NCBI GenBank assembly: GCA_039817415.1
Contig: JBCBVV010000059.1
Span: 1-39,321 of the forward strand
Length of the DNA: 39,321 bases
Direction of reading: 5' to 3'
DNA from: JALEFZ01 sp039817415
Lineage (GTDB): Bacteria; Bacteroidota; Bacteroidia; J057
Under the pieces are notes generated by a model. It was not told where the DNA came from, ran no database searches, and was given only the letters and a program-made list of their open reading frames with translations. The position numbers were made by a program, and so were the translations under genes. Of this stretch, positions 17,736-25,770 are shown in pieces (position 1 is the stretch's first letter; the number at the start of each line of letters is the position of its first letter).

Positions 17736-18161
17736 TTATTTTGAAAACTCTACTTGGTTAATTTGAGCCTCTTCATAAGGTACATCAAGTAGGTAGTTGA
17801 GACAAATCACATCAGCTCCTGCGTACTCATCACAGTAACGCTCCTCGAAGGTACTTTGGTCGATCCCAACCATTAGTTTTATTCCGTCTTTGAACTTACC
17901 CTCGATTATATCAGGATTCTTGGCGACCAACTTGATATCTGAATCAGCGAATTCTACATAGTAACCGCAAGAGCTAGACTCATCCAATACGAATCTTGCC
18001 TCAATAGCACATTTGCTTTCATCCCATGGAGCAGTTGTGCTAAGGGAAGAAGTATCGTAAGCAATGCCTGTCAAATCGTCTTCTGGCATGATTTGCTGTT
18101 CAACAACACATGAAGTAAGGGAAAATAATACAGCTAAAGAAAGAATGAGAAACTTATTCAT
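17736..18161 (-). CDS. Small lipoprotein of unknown function
   Basis: A 141-residue protein with a lipoprotein signal (MNKFLILSLAVLFSLTSC; lipid attachment at the Cys). After it come five further Cys (CAIEARF, SSCGYY, RYCDEY, VICLNY and one in the linker region just after the lipid site is absent), suggesting disulfides in the periplasm. It is acidic (many Asp/Glu) and ends NQVEFSK. I do not recognise a family. Upstream lies the 17-bp-period repeat cluster (18235-18277) shared with the divergent bestrophin gene. Confidence 0.75.
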   Translation of the reverse strand: MNKFLILSLAVLFSLTSCVVEQQIMPEDDLTGIAYDTSSLSTTAPWDESKCAIEARFVLDESSSCGYYVEFADSDIKLVAKNPDIIEGKFKDGIKLMVGIDQSTFEERYCDEYAGADVICLNYLLDVPYEEAQINQVEFSK

Positions 18162-18234
18162 GGCCTAAATCTTTTGTGGCGGAAATGAAGTAAAGCGTAA
18201 TTGAAAATTAGAACTACACAAAGGAACAATTATT

Positions 18235-18277
18235 GTAATAAATTACTAAACGTAAATTACACATAATCGTACATTAC
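18235..18277. repeat. Three dyad-like GTAA/TTAC motifs at a 17-bp period
   Basis: GTAATAAATTAC starts at 18235, GTAAATTAC at 18252 and GTACATTAC at 18269, so starts are exactly 17 bp apart. Each is close to self-complementary. They sit in the 297-bp region (18162-18458) between a divergent lipoprotein gene and the bestrophin gene, about 75 bp from the lipoprotein start. A cooperative operator array is possible. I see no other structure in this intergenic region. Confidence 0.5.
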
Positions 18278-18458
18278 AAATTTTTACCATTTACCTTAGA
18301 TTTTACATCCAACGAATAAGCGGGAAAATCGAAAATGGCATCTTATATTAGAAAAGCTTCACATGAAGTTCACATTTTGGAGGAATCCTAACGTCTCTAC
18401 TCGTCACAGATTAGGATGAATATGTGTTTATGATTCCTAGGAAAACCATTTCAACCAC

Positions 18459-19391
18459 ATGATTAACTACAATTCAAAAAACTGGCTAGAGGCCATTTCG
18501 CATTTTAAATCCAGTTGGGTTATTCGCAGAACTATGCGAATGGCTTTAATTATGGGCTTAATTGCTGCAGCCTTTACAGCACTCGATATGCAATTTTTCC
18601 CTGAGTGGGAAATTGGGATTGAACCGGCCATCTTTTCATTACTTGGTCTATTACTTTCTCTGCTGTTGGTATTTCGTCTAAATAGCGCCTATGACAGATG
18701 GTGGGAGGGGCGCAAACAATGGGGCGCACTCATCAACCATACACGAGGCCTAGCAGTATTATGGCACGGCATGCTCCGAAAAGAGGACGATTCTAATCGA
18801 ACATTCTTTGCAAGGGCTATTTCTGCCTACGTACTTGCCCTAAGTGGGCACCTCAGAGACAAAAACAACCATGAGCAAATTGAAAGATACTCTGAGGAAT
18901 CGCCTGAACATCTCCGGACATTCAAGCACGTACCTAATAAAATTGTAAGGGATATGTATAGCCGTTCCGAAAGCCTCTACAAAGATGGCTTCATTGATGG
19001 CTTCCAGCTCAATATGGTACAACCTGAGATGCAGGAATTTCTGAATATCCAAGGGGCATGTGAGCGGATCAAAGCTACTCCCATTCCTTTTGCACACAAT
19101 TTCTTTATCAAATTATTTGTTATTAGTTATTGTGCCCTTTTGCCCTTCGTCCTTGAACCCATCATTGGCTGGTATTCAATTCTGATGACGATGTTCGTTT
19201 CCTATGCTTTGGTAGGAATAGAATTCATTTCAGTAGAGATTGAGGAGCCATTCGGCTTGGATTGCAACGACTTGCCTACACATAATCTCGCCTTGAAGAT
19301 TGAAACCAATGTCCATGAGATTCTTGAAATCCCACTGGTGAAGCTCAAGGAAGAGCAAGAGGTAAAAGCCAAATATCTTGTCATTACTTAA
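18459..19391 (+). CDS. Bestrophin-family anion channel-like membrane protein
   Basis: Integral inner-membrane protein of 310 residues in the bestrophin/UPF0187 (YneE-like) family, which forms pentameric ion channels. Hallmarks: VFRLNSAYDRWWEGRKQWG with the conserved RW and WG, near residues 72-90; two hydrophobic N-terminal segments (about 27-45 and 55-72); two C-terminal ones (about 210-250); then the conserved VGIEFISVEIEEPFG and DLPTH (about 247-275). Members carry chloride or cations, and selectivity is not readable here. It is monocistronic and followed by a 17-bp terminator stem. Confidence 0.93.
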   Translation: MINYNSKNWLEAISHFKSSWVIRRTMRMALIMGLIAAAFTALDMQFFPEWEIGIEPAIFSLLGLLLSLLLVFRLNSAYDRWWEGRKQWGALINHTRGLAVLWHGMLRKEDDSNRTFFARAISAYVLALSGHLRDKNNHEQIERYSEESPEHLRTFKHVPNKIVRDMYSRSESLYKDGFIDGFQLNMVQPEMQEFLNIQGACERIKATPIPFAHNFFIKLFVISYCALLPFVLEPIIGWYSILMTMFVSYALVGIEFISVEIEEPFGLDCNDLPTHNLALKIETNVHEILEIPLVKLKEEQEVKAKYLVIT

Positions 19392-19405
19392 GGCAGGTAT
19401 ACATC

Positions 19406-19446
19406 AAAAAATAGGATGATAGTTTGAACCTATCATCCTATTTTTT
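19406..19446. terminator. Bidirectional terminator between bestrophin and MFS genes
   Basis: A 17-bp perfect stem (19406-19422 and 19430-19446; core ATAGGATGATAG) with loop TTTGAAC. It has six A at the 5' base and six T at the 3' base, so it works on either strand. The stop codon of the MFS gene (19445-19447) lies in its right arm. Confidence 0.92.
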
Positions 19447-20677
19447 ATGCACGACCAATTCTGTCATTTGCTAGAAAGGCAAGAGCACCAAACCCAAGCA
19501 ACAATAGCCAGAAGGCATTGAATCCCAGCAATCCAATAATCCAAAATCCAAGGGTTGGAGCAAGAATGTTGCTTAAGGACCAGGCCATATAATAGACTGC
19601 CATATAATTCCCACGATTTTTATCCGGACTTAACTTGAGGGCACTTGAATTGAGCAAAGGCAAGAACAACATCTCACCAAAAGTCCAGATAACGATTGCT
19701 ATAACGCCAACTATCCAAGCTCCAGGAAAATAAAACATAGCATAGGAAACAACGATGAAGACCAATCCTATCCGCATCGCCTGGAAGTTTTTTCCCCTTT
19801 CCTCAAGAGAGTGGATCACCGGCATTTCAATCAGGGTGATAATGGCACTGCTAATCCCCATCATCAAACCGATATACCTTTCATCAAAGTGCCACACGGT
19901 TTTGATAAATACCGGAACTGTGTGAAACCATTGAAGGAAAACAAAAGAGATAAAAAAGGTAGTCACTAACAATAAGAGAAAGTCTCTACTCCGAAACGGG
20001 CTTTCAGCTAGTGATTGTTCTGTTTCTTCTGTTTTCTCTGTTCGCGTAATGGGCCAGTTTCTGGATAAATATAGAAACACAAAAGAGGCGGTGATCCCTG
20101 TAATTCCTTCCACCCAAAAGAGATAAACATATCCATAATTTACAGCTAGAAAGCCGCCAATCGCAGGAGCCAAACTCATCCCTAAATTCACGGCAAGCCG
20201 TAAAAAAGCCATGGTACGACCCGTCTTTTCCTTTGGTACAAAGTATCCAACAGAAACAGAATAGGCAGGACGATAGGCTTCCCCAAAAGTAGTGGTGAGA
20301 AATATCATGATCCAGATGGCTATGGGATGGACGACCCATTGTAAGCCAATAAAAAAAACTCCCCCCATCAACAGGCTTGCAAAAATGACCCATCTTGCTC
20401 CAAAACGATCAGAAAATTTTCCACCTAGGTAAGCACCTGCCATAGAACCAGCACCAAACCCACTGGCGATCAAGCCAGCGACTTCAAGCTTAAATCCTAA
20501 AATTGTAGTGAGATATACTGACAAGAAAGGAATCACCATGGTCCCTGCTCTGTTGATCAGGGTAATACATGCCAGTGTCCAGATAGCAGGAGGATGGCCT
20601 GAATAGGCCTCTTTGTAAAGTTGAAAGGTACGGTTTAGTGTTTGTGCCAAGGTGCGTGGTGTATGGGATAAAACCAT
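19445..20677 (-). CDS. MFS transporter (efflux type)
   Basis: Inner-membrane major facilitator of 410 residues with about 12 hydrophobic segments. After a ~30-residue cytosolic N-terminus, the first helices contain the MFS loop 2-3 motif in the form GGKFSDRFGARWVIFAS (about 84-100). The central loop is charged (RTEKTEETEQSLAESPF, about 215-231). Its stop lies in the shared terminator. It is 55 bp downstream of the MarR gene in the same direction, a usual arrangement for a drug or toxic-compound exporter under MarR control. Substrate not predictable. Confidence 0.92.
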   Translation of the reverse strand: MVLSHTPRTLAQTLNRTFQLYKEAYSGHPPAIWTLACITLINRAGTMVIPFLSVYLTTILGFKLEVAGLIASGFGAGSMAGAYLGGKFSDRFGARWVIFASLLMGGVFFIGLQWVVHPIAIWIMIFLTTTFGEAYRPAYSVSVGYFVPKEKTGRTMAFLRLAVNLGMSLAPAIGGFLAVNYGYVYLFWVEGITGITASFVFLYLSRNWPITRTEKTEETEQSLAESPFRSRDFLLLLVTTFFISFVFLQWFHTVPVFIKTVWHFDERYIGLMMGISSAIITLIEMPVIHSLEERGKNFQAMRIGLVFIVVSYAMFYFPGAWIVGVIAIVIWTFGEMLFLPLLNSSALKLSPDKNRGNYMAVYYMAWSLSNILAPTLGFWIIGLLGFNAFWLLLLGFGALAFLANDRIGRA

Positions 20678-20732
20678 GATACGCTATTCCACCCCAACAG
20701 TTGGAAAAACGATCATATATTTTCACCCTCTA

Positions 20733-21179
20733 CTAGGCAGCTTCCAGATTGGCCCCATGCGTCAATTTTTCGAATACCAGCATTAGAGAATCATCCCCCT
20801 CTTTGTGGAGCAGTTCCAGGCTTTCATCCATAGCAGCTTGCCACAAAGGAAGCAGTTTCGACACTAACATTTTACCTTTCTGAGTGAGACTGATTTCATT
20901 GGATTTTCTCCTAATGAGATGTTGGTCTATCAATCTTCGCATATTCCGACTGACCGTAGATTTCTCCAAAAAAAGTGCCTGACTAATAACAGATTGCGAA
21001 AGGTGGATGTTCTTGGCTATGAGGAAGAGAATGGAAACCTGACTCTCTGTAACTCCCGTGGGTTCCAGGTGCTTACGGAAGACCTGAGAGATGATGCGTT
21101 GACAAATCCCAATTCTACGTGAAAGGCAAAGATAGGTAGGTACCGAAGCAAGTATTTCTTCAGGTTTTTGAGGTTTCAT
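20733..21179 (-). CDS. MarR-family transcriptional regulator
   Basis: Winged-helix regulator; from the ATG at 21179 it has 148 residues, typical for the family. Upstream in-frame starts (to 21254) would add an atypical hydrophobic extension and lie in AT-rich probable promoter DNA. The winged helix contains GVTESQVSILFLIAKN, recognition helix region LEKSTVSRNMRRLIDQHLI and wing RRKSNEISLTQKGK. Ligands of MarR proteins are often phenolic or electrophilic compounds. It precedes an MFS efflux gene and diverges from DoxX and an old-yellow-enzyme gene, so it may repress both directions. Confidence 0.9.
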   Translation of the reverse strand: MKPQKPEEILASVPTYLCLSRRIGICQRIISQVFRKHLEPTGVTESQVSILFLIAKNIHLSQSVISQALFLEKSTVSRNMRRLIDQHLIRRKSNEISLTQKGKMLVSKLLPLWQAAMDESLELLHKEGDDSLMLVFEKLTHGANLEAA

Positions 21180-21279
21180 GCCATAAAATACAAATTTCGA
21201 GCAATGCATCAACAATATTATATACATCAATTCGTTCAGGGAAAAAATTTCCAAAATGTCTCCTATACCTATCCTATAT

Positions 21280-21301
21280 TATTTTTGAATCAATAGGTTT
21301 G
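21280..21301 (+). promoter_or_regulatory. Two candidate -7 boxes upstream of doxX
   Basis: TATTTTTG (21280-21287) and TAGGTTTG (21294-21301) both fit the Bacteroidota -7 consensus TAnnTTTG, 17-30 bp before the DoxX start. A good -33 TTG at the usual spacing is not visible. ACCTAT (21267-21272) and ATAGGT (21293-21298) form an inverted pair overlapping the second box, a possible but weak operator. Confidence 0.4.
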
Positions 21302-21317
21302 TCCAAATTATTTCATC

Positions 21318-21740
21318 ATGGAAAACAGAGCAGCCGGGGTTTTCATCCTGCGGGTCCTTCTAGGAATCATCTTTTTGATGCAGGGATATGGTAAGGTAAT
21401 CGGTTTTGGGATGGCGGCCTTGTATGAAAATGCCTTCCAAGCCTACGAAAGCACCTTTCTCCCAACGTTCCTCATCAAAGGTGTAGCCTACTTTACCTCA
21501 TATGCAGAATTAATAGGAGGAGCCATGCTCATTCTGGGCTTAGGAAGAAAATGGGCCTTATATATGTTGGGGCTTGTATTGCTCATGGTGAGTTATGGAC
21601 ATGGCTTGCAGCAACCCATCTGGGATTTGAGCCATGTATTTCCGAGGGCGATGATGCTAGTATCTTTGTTATTCCTGCCTGAAAATTGGGATAAATGGCA
21701 ATTAGATAGATTCCTGATGAAGAAGGAGTCTCCTGTCTAG
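21318..21740 (+). CDS. DoxX family membrane protein
   Basis: A 140-residue protein with about four membrane segments. The first is LRVLLGIIFLMQGYGKV, the DoxX hallmark (R...G..F...G..K). Others are AYFTSYAELIGGAMLILGLG and YMLGLVLLMVSYGHGL. DoxX-like proteins are linked to quinone or thiol redox and oxidative stress in several bacteria, but their activity is poorly defined. It is divergent from marR and 75 bp before the old-yellow-enzyme gene, which has its own -7 box. Confidence 0.88.
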   Translation: MENRAAGVFILRVLLGIIFLMQGYGKVIGFGMAALYENAFQAYESTFLPTFLIKGVAYFTSYAELIGGAMLILGLGRKWALYMLGLVLLMVSYGHGLQQPIWDLSHVFPRAMMLVSLLFLPENWDKWQLDRFLMKKESPV

Positions 21741-21785
21741 TATAAGATAATGGATATGAGATCGTATATTTCGATGATTCTCTGC

Positions 21786-21793
21786 TAAATTTG
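21786..21793 (+). promoter_or_regulatory. Candidate -7 box for the old-yellow-enzyme gene
   Basis: TAAATTTG fits TAnnTTTG exactly and lies 22 bp before the ATG at 21816. No clear TTG is found at the expected -33 spacing, so confidence is moderate. Confidence 0.45.
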
Positions 21794-21815
21794 AGGAAAG
21801 ATTAATCATCCTGCT

Positions 21816-23039
21816 ATGCTCACAAGCCCATTGACTCTTCCCTGTGGTGCCGTTCTGAAAAATCGCTTAGCCAAAGCTGCGATGACTGAACGAATTGGCG
21901 ACAAAGCCTTCAACCCAACTGATGATCATGTCCGCCTTTACAAACGGTGGGCTGATACAGGAACTGGCCTGCTTATCACAGGTAATGCTATGATTACCCG
22001 AAAGTATGTAGAATCTGCTGGAAATGTGGTTTTGGATGAAGACTCCGATATGAATGCATTGACCGATTGGGTAGATGCTGGAAAAAGTCAGGGAAACCAT
22101 TTGTGGGTACAAATTAATCATGCAGGAAGACAAACCAGTATCCTCAATTCCTTCCGTCCTTTGGCACCCTCGGAGGTTAAACTGAATAAGCTAGGCCTCT
22201 TTGGCAAGCCAAAGGCCATGACAGAAGCTCAAATTCATGAAGTCATCAATGATTTTGCCACTTCAGCAAGGGTCGCTAAACAGGTAGGATTTACCGGTAT
22301 TCAAATCCATTCTGCACATGGCTATTTATTGAGCCAATTCCTCTCCCCCCATACCAACCTTCGAACCGACCAGTGGGGAGGAAGCCTTGAAAACCGGAGC
22401 AGACTCTTACTCAAGGTGGTACAAGCTACTAGAGAGGCCGTTGGACATGATTTTCCCGTTTCAGTGAAAATCAATTCTGCAGATTTTCAAAGAGGAGGCT
22501 TTGAGCAGGAGGAATCTCTAGCGGTTATTCAGTTGCTGGCCGAAGAAAAAATTGACCTGCTTGAAGTATCCGGTGGTACCTATGAGAAATTGGTTTTTCT
22601 AACCAAGAATAGTGAAAGCCCCTCGCAAGCCGAAAGCACAAGGAAAAGAGAGGCTTACTTTATTGATTTTGCCAAAAAAGTACGGGCAAAAGTAAAGCTA
22701 CCCTTAATGATCACAGGTGGCTTCAGGTCTTTTGATTTTTGCCAGGACGTTTTAGAAGGTGGAGAAATTGATGTGGTGGGAATGGGAAGACCCTTTCTCA
22801 CCAATAGCCACGAAATCAAAGAATTCATAGAGGGGAAGGTACCCCATCTAGATAATCTCATTTACAAAACGGGAATCAAAAGCTTTGACGATTTGGCAGA
22901 GGGAGGGGTAAATGCCAAACAATTGATCAACCTAGCGCGGGGAGAAGCCTACAACAAAAATGTTTCTTCTATGCAGGGGTTTTCCTTCTTCCTCTGGTAT
23001 GAGTTTTACAAAAGCCTAGCCAGAAAATTAAGTTTCTAG
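21816..23039 (+). CDS. Old yellow enzyme-family NADH:flavin oxidoreductase
   Basis: FMN-dependent (beta/alpha)8 barrel reductase of 407 residues that reduces activated C=C bonds of enones, quinones or similar electrophiles. Hallmarks: N-terminal LKNRLAKAAMTE; QINHAGRQ (about 98-105, FMN and substrate contacts); the family signature HSAHGYLLSQFLSP then WGGSLENRSR; and the phosphate-binding GGFRS and GMGRPF near the C-terminus. It lacks the C-terminal FeS/pyridine-nucleotide domains of 2,4-dienoyl-CoA reductases, so it is a single-domain enzyme. Its position beside DoxX, MarR and MFS fits detoxification of electrophiles. Confidence 0.92.
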   Translation: MLTSPLTLPCGAVLKNRLAKAAMTERIGDKAFNPTDDHVRLYKRWADTGTGLLITGNAMITRKYVESAGNVVLDEDSDMNALTDWVDAGKSQGNHLWVQINHAGRQTSILNSFRPLAPSEVKLNKLGLFGKPKAMTEAQIHEVINDFATSARVAKQVGFTGIQIHSAHGYLLSQFLSPHTNLRTDQWGGSLENRSRLLLKVVQATREAVGHDFPVSVKINSADFQRGGFEQEESLAVIQLLAEEKIDLLEVSGGTYEKLVFLTKNSESPSQAESTRKREAYFIDFAKKVRAKVKLPLMITGGFRSFDFCQDVLEGGEIDVVGMGRPFLTNSHEIKEFIEGKVPHLDNLIYKTGIKSFDDLAEGGVNAKQLINLARGEAYNKNVSSMQGFSFFLWYEFYKSLARKLSF

Positions 23040-23062
23040 CAGGTATTCGATACAATGGGTCT

Positions 23063-23098
23063 AAAAAAAGGGAGAAACTTAAGTGTTTCTCCCTTTTG
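23063..23098. terminator. Bidirectional terminator between the OYE gene and the PLA2-like gene
   Basis: A 13-bp perfect stem AAAAGGGAGAAAC / GTTTCTCCCTTTT (23066-23078 and 23085-23097), loop TTAAGT, with A-run left and T-rich right flank. Confidence 0.88.
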
Positions 23099-23110
23099 AT
23101 TTTTCTTGCT

Positions 23111-23974
23111 TTATCCTCTACAACCTCTAATTACCCCAAAGGTCCAGTCATCAGCCGCTTCATTGAATTCATCCCCACAATTAGGGTCGGACGAACCGCC
23201 AGATGCTCCATATCTTAGGCTACACTCATCATGCTCAAAACAATCAAGTGTCCATGAAGAAGGAATCCACCAACGACCACAATTGCCACCACAACGTCCC
23301 ATACATCCGTAGGATCCACCGCCATTGTAACCTGCTGTTCTGGTCACATTGGTATTTCCACGACTTCCGTCATACTGCAAGGAATATGATCGTCCTCTGC
23401 GGATACAAGACACACCATCATTTCCTCTTCTTTGATTTTCTTCAAATTGATCCACGATAGATCGCTCCCCAAATACATAACCCTCAGGAGCATTGGACCA
23501 ATAATCCAGCACACGAACCAAGGTATTCTCTGCCTCTGTAAAGGTAATGGCTGAAGCTTCATCTTCATGGGTGTCATTCCCGCAGTGCCCTGCTGAGTTG
23601 TCTACCTGGCTATTGTAAACTCTTTCTGCCAACTTAATAGCAGCTTTGTTGAGTACCTTCATTTCCGTTGCACTTAGCATATTTTCATGGCCATTAAAGT
23701 GAATGGAAAAATTCTCATAAGAAACCAAGGCTTCAAGTATTTTACCTTCTACTTCAGCAGTAAGGTGATAAAAAGAATTATCCTCTTTGACTTCGAAGCT
23801 TAACTGGTGTATTTCATCCTGAAATTGCCCTTTCATATGGGTTTCCTCATGGATGTCAAGGAGGGGGAGTCGTGTAATCGTTTCCACAGCTTGAGCTTCT
23901 TCCACGGTTTGACAAGAAAATAGGAACATGCTGAGTATGCCACTCAGCACCAAGAGTAGTGTGTTACGTCTCAT
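23111..23974 (-). CDS. Lipoprotein with Cys-rich phospholipase A2-like C-terminal domain
   Basis: A 287-residue protein with a lipoprotein signal (lipobox FLFSC, Cys21). Residues 30-185 hold no motif I recognise. The C-terminus is Cys-rich (Cys190, 224, 228, 232, 245, 251, 266, 285). It contains YGCMGRCGGNCG (222-233), which resembles the PLA2 calcium loop (YGC.CG.GG), and LDCFEHDECS (243-252), which matches the PLA2 active-site pattern C..HD.C with His248-Asp249. The spacing of 26 residues between the Tyr and the His is near that in secreted PLA2 (about 20-23). An Asp-containing helix (AADDW, 274-278) could supply the second catalytic Asp. Function is inferred from motif and not from full-length similarity. 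Confidence 0.6.
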   Translation of the reverse strand: MRRNTLLLVLSGILSMFLFSCQTVEEAQAVETITRLPLLDIHEETHMKGQFQDEIHQLSFEVKEDNSFYHLTAEVEGKILEALVSYENFSIHFNGHENMLSATEMKVLNKAAIKLAERVYNSQVDNSAGHCGNDTHEDEASAITFTEAENTLVRVLDYWSNAPEGYVFGERSIVDQFEENQRRGNDGVSCIRRGRSYSLQYDGSRGNTNVTRTAGYNGGGSYGCMGRCGGNCGRWWIPSSWTLDCFEHDECSLRYGASGGSSDPNCGDEFNEAADDWTFGVIRGCRG

Positions 23975-24050
23975 AAAATTTGCTTGTAATAGTATATAAG
24001 TAGTTCTCTTAATCTACATATAATGTTCGAAGGGAAAAACTATTTCAGAC

Positions 24051-24076
24051 AAAAAATGTAAAGGTTTACATTTTTT
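24051..24076. promoter_or_regulatory. Perfect 12-bp inverted repeat in the divergent PLA2-like / PHM-like intergenic region
   Basis: AAAAAATGTAAA (24051-24062), GG, TTTACATTTTTT (24065-24076). Its 2-bp spacer makes it a poor RNA hairpin loop and a good protein-binding dyad (TGTAAA-GG-TTTACA). It lies 77 bp from the PLA2-like start and 124 bp from the PHM-like start. No gene ends near it, so a terminator role is unlikely. Nothing else stands out in 23975-24199. Confidence 0.55.
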
Positions 24077-24199
24077 ATCGTGCAGCCCTCTCCGGGCCAT
24101 CCTAATCATTGTTCTATTGAGATTTTTTTTTGAATCATAAATAGCTGAGAATATTATTATTTTAATGATCAAAGTCTTTACTGCTTTACCCATAACCAT

Positions 24200-25144
24200 A
24201 TGAAACATTTAATTTTTCTGGCCAGCACATTGGTGGCTTTTCTATTTTTATCCTGCGAAAGGACGATTAACTATAGTCTGGATGATATACCTGATTTTGA
24301 GGGCTTGGCTGCACCAGCTGCTGGACAAGGCTATCAAATTCATATTCCTCCCTTTCCAGTTGCGGCCGATTACGAGCGTGAAATATTTGTAAGGAAAGAA
24401 ATCGGCAATGACAAGGTCATTTACGCAAATAGATTTGAAGTCAAATGCCGTCCAGGGACGCATCATATGATTGCTTATGGGTATGAAAATGAAAACAGTC
24501 CCGAAAACCCTGAAATTGGGCTCATGCGCGATCAAAACCTACCCGATGGACGCCTGAATTTTGGGTTGACCATGGGTTCAGGAGCTATGTATTGTGGAGC
24601 ACAGGAGCCTGAATTTGTCCTACAACTACCTCCAGGAGTGGCAATGAGAATTCCAGCTAATTCTACCTTGGATATTAATTCGCATTATTTCAACCTAACA
24701 GATGATGTTCTCTTCGGAGAAGTTTTCTTGAATATTTCAACTATACCAGAATCTGAAGTACAAGAAACCCTTGTAATTGATGATATAGACAATGCTGATG
24801 CACTGTTCCTACCCAAAGGGGAATCCACCACGATTCAATGGGGAGAACAATTTGGGAGGAGGACATTGATTAGACAAATGTTTTCTCACATGCACAAGAG
24901 AGGGGTCCAATTCAAAGTCTTCAAGATGGGGATTGACGGCCTAAAAGGCGAACTCGTGTACGTATCTAATGATTATCAACATCCTCCCTATGCATTTTTC
25001 GATCCTCCCTTGGAAATGAAAGCAGGGGAATACCTTTTAACTGAGGTTAACTATTACAATGATACCGACCGAGACCTTCAATTTGGCGTAACCTCAGAGG
25101 ACGAAATGGGTATTTTATTTTACTCCAAAATTGAAGGAATCTAA
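24200..25144 (+). CDS. Lipoprotein with a copper type II, ascorbate-dependent monooxygenase (PHM-like) fold
   Basis: A 314-residue lipoprotein (lipobox FLFLSC, Cys19). All six copper ligands of peptidylglycine alpha-hydroxylating monooxygenase can be placed. CuH site: His88-His89 (GTHHMIAYGY) and His162 (INSHYFN). CuM site: His230 and His232 (SHMHKRGVQF) and Met303 (SEDEMGILFYS). Spacing (74, 68, 73) is close to rat PHM (65, 70, 72). These enzymes hydroxylate unactivated C-H bonds using O2 and ascorbate or another electron donor. Bacterial members are poorly characterised. Cys83 and Cys132 could form a disulfide. Its stop overlaps the next gene's ATG by one base (TAATG). Attachment to a periplasmic or surface membrane leaflet is expected. 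Substrate unknown. Confidence 0.82.
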   Translation: MKHLIFLASTLVAFLFLSCERTINYSLDDIPDFEGLAAPAAGQGYQIHIPPFPVAADYEREIFVRKEIGNDKVIYANRFEVKCRPGTHHMIAYGYENENSPENPEIGLMRDQNLPDGRLNFGLTMGSGAMYCGAQEPEFVLQLPPGVAMRIPANSTLDINSHYFNLTDDVLFGEVFLNISTIPESEVQETLVIDDIDNADALFLPKGESTTIQWGEQFGRRTLIRQMFSHMHKRGVQFKVFKMGIDGLKGELVYVSNDYQHPPYAFFDPPLEMKAGEYLLTEVNYYNDTDRDLQFGVTSEDEMGILFYSKIEGI

Positions 25145-25770
25145 TGGCCTCTACATGGAAAATATGGCTTATCATGGGAGTAGCTTCTGTGATATGCCAA
25201 CTCCCCGTCTTAGGGCAAGAAAAAAGTCATAAAGGCCAGTGGTCCGCACAAATCAATTTATCTCACCAAGATCTTGTGGTTTCGCAGCCCTTTTTCATCG
25301 GCCAATTAGGAGTAGCTCACCAAGTTAGGGTGCGCCCTGAGATCAGCTCAGATATCATGTATATCCTAAGGAATGATAAGAAGATTAGCTTCTTGGCGAG
25401 TGGCAGCGTGGGGTATTACCATAATCTTTATCAAGAAGCTTGGTTCTCTTATCAACTTGGAATTGGACTAAGAGCCAAATTTGGGAAAAAACTGTTCATG
25501 GATCTACAATTCCAAAACGGGAATGCCCATGTACGCTATAGCGATGTACAGTATGTTCTTGAAGATGGGATTTGGGTCAAGGCGAACTCCGATAAACCTA
25601 AATTCCGTGGCAGGTTGACAACCATAAAGCTAAACTTAGGATATACCCTTAGAGAAGGATCCCACCCTATTTCGTTGATGGGTTCAGGCAAAATCAGCTT
25701 GTTGGGAGATCCTGATTTTGGTCCCATCCCTTATTACGGTTATGGAATAGGTTTAAGATATGGCCTTTAA
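25144..25770 (+). CDS. Small outer-membrane beta-barrel protein, coupled to the PHM-like gene
   Basis: A 208-residue exported protein (hydrophobic N-terminus ending LPVLGQ). The rest alternates strands: GQWSAQINLSHQDLVVS, AWFSYQLGIGLRAKFG, KLFMDLQFQNGN, ending YYGYGIGLRYGL, as in a small barrel with a terminal hydrophobic strand. No catalytic motif. Its ATG shares a base with the stop of the monooxygenase (TAATG), so the two are almost certainly co-translated. It may be the outer-membrane partner of that lipoprotein. The gene ends exactly where the convergent GNAT gene's stop begins, with no intergenic base. Confidence 0.78.
   Translation: MASTWKIWLIMGVASVICQLPVLGQEKSHKGQWSAQINLSHQDLVVSQPFFIGQLGVAHQVRVRPEISSDIMYILRNDKKISFLASGSVGYYHNLYQEAWFSYQLGIGLRAKFGKKLFMDLQFQNGNAHVRYSDVQYVLEDGIWVKANSDKPKFRGRLTTIKLNLGYTLREGSHPISLMGSGKISLLGDPDFGPIPYYGYGIGLRYGL

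Noticed and set aside
24014..24208. 64-residue minus-strand reading frame before the PHM-like gene
   Set aside because: It overlaps the palindrome and the other gene's start, and has no recognisable protein character.
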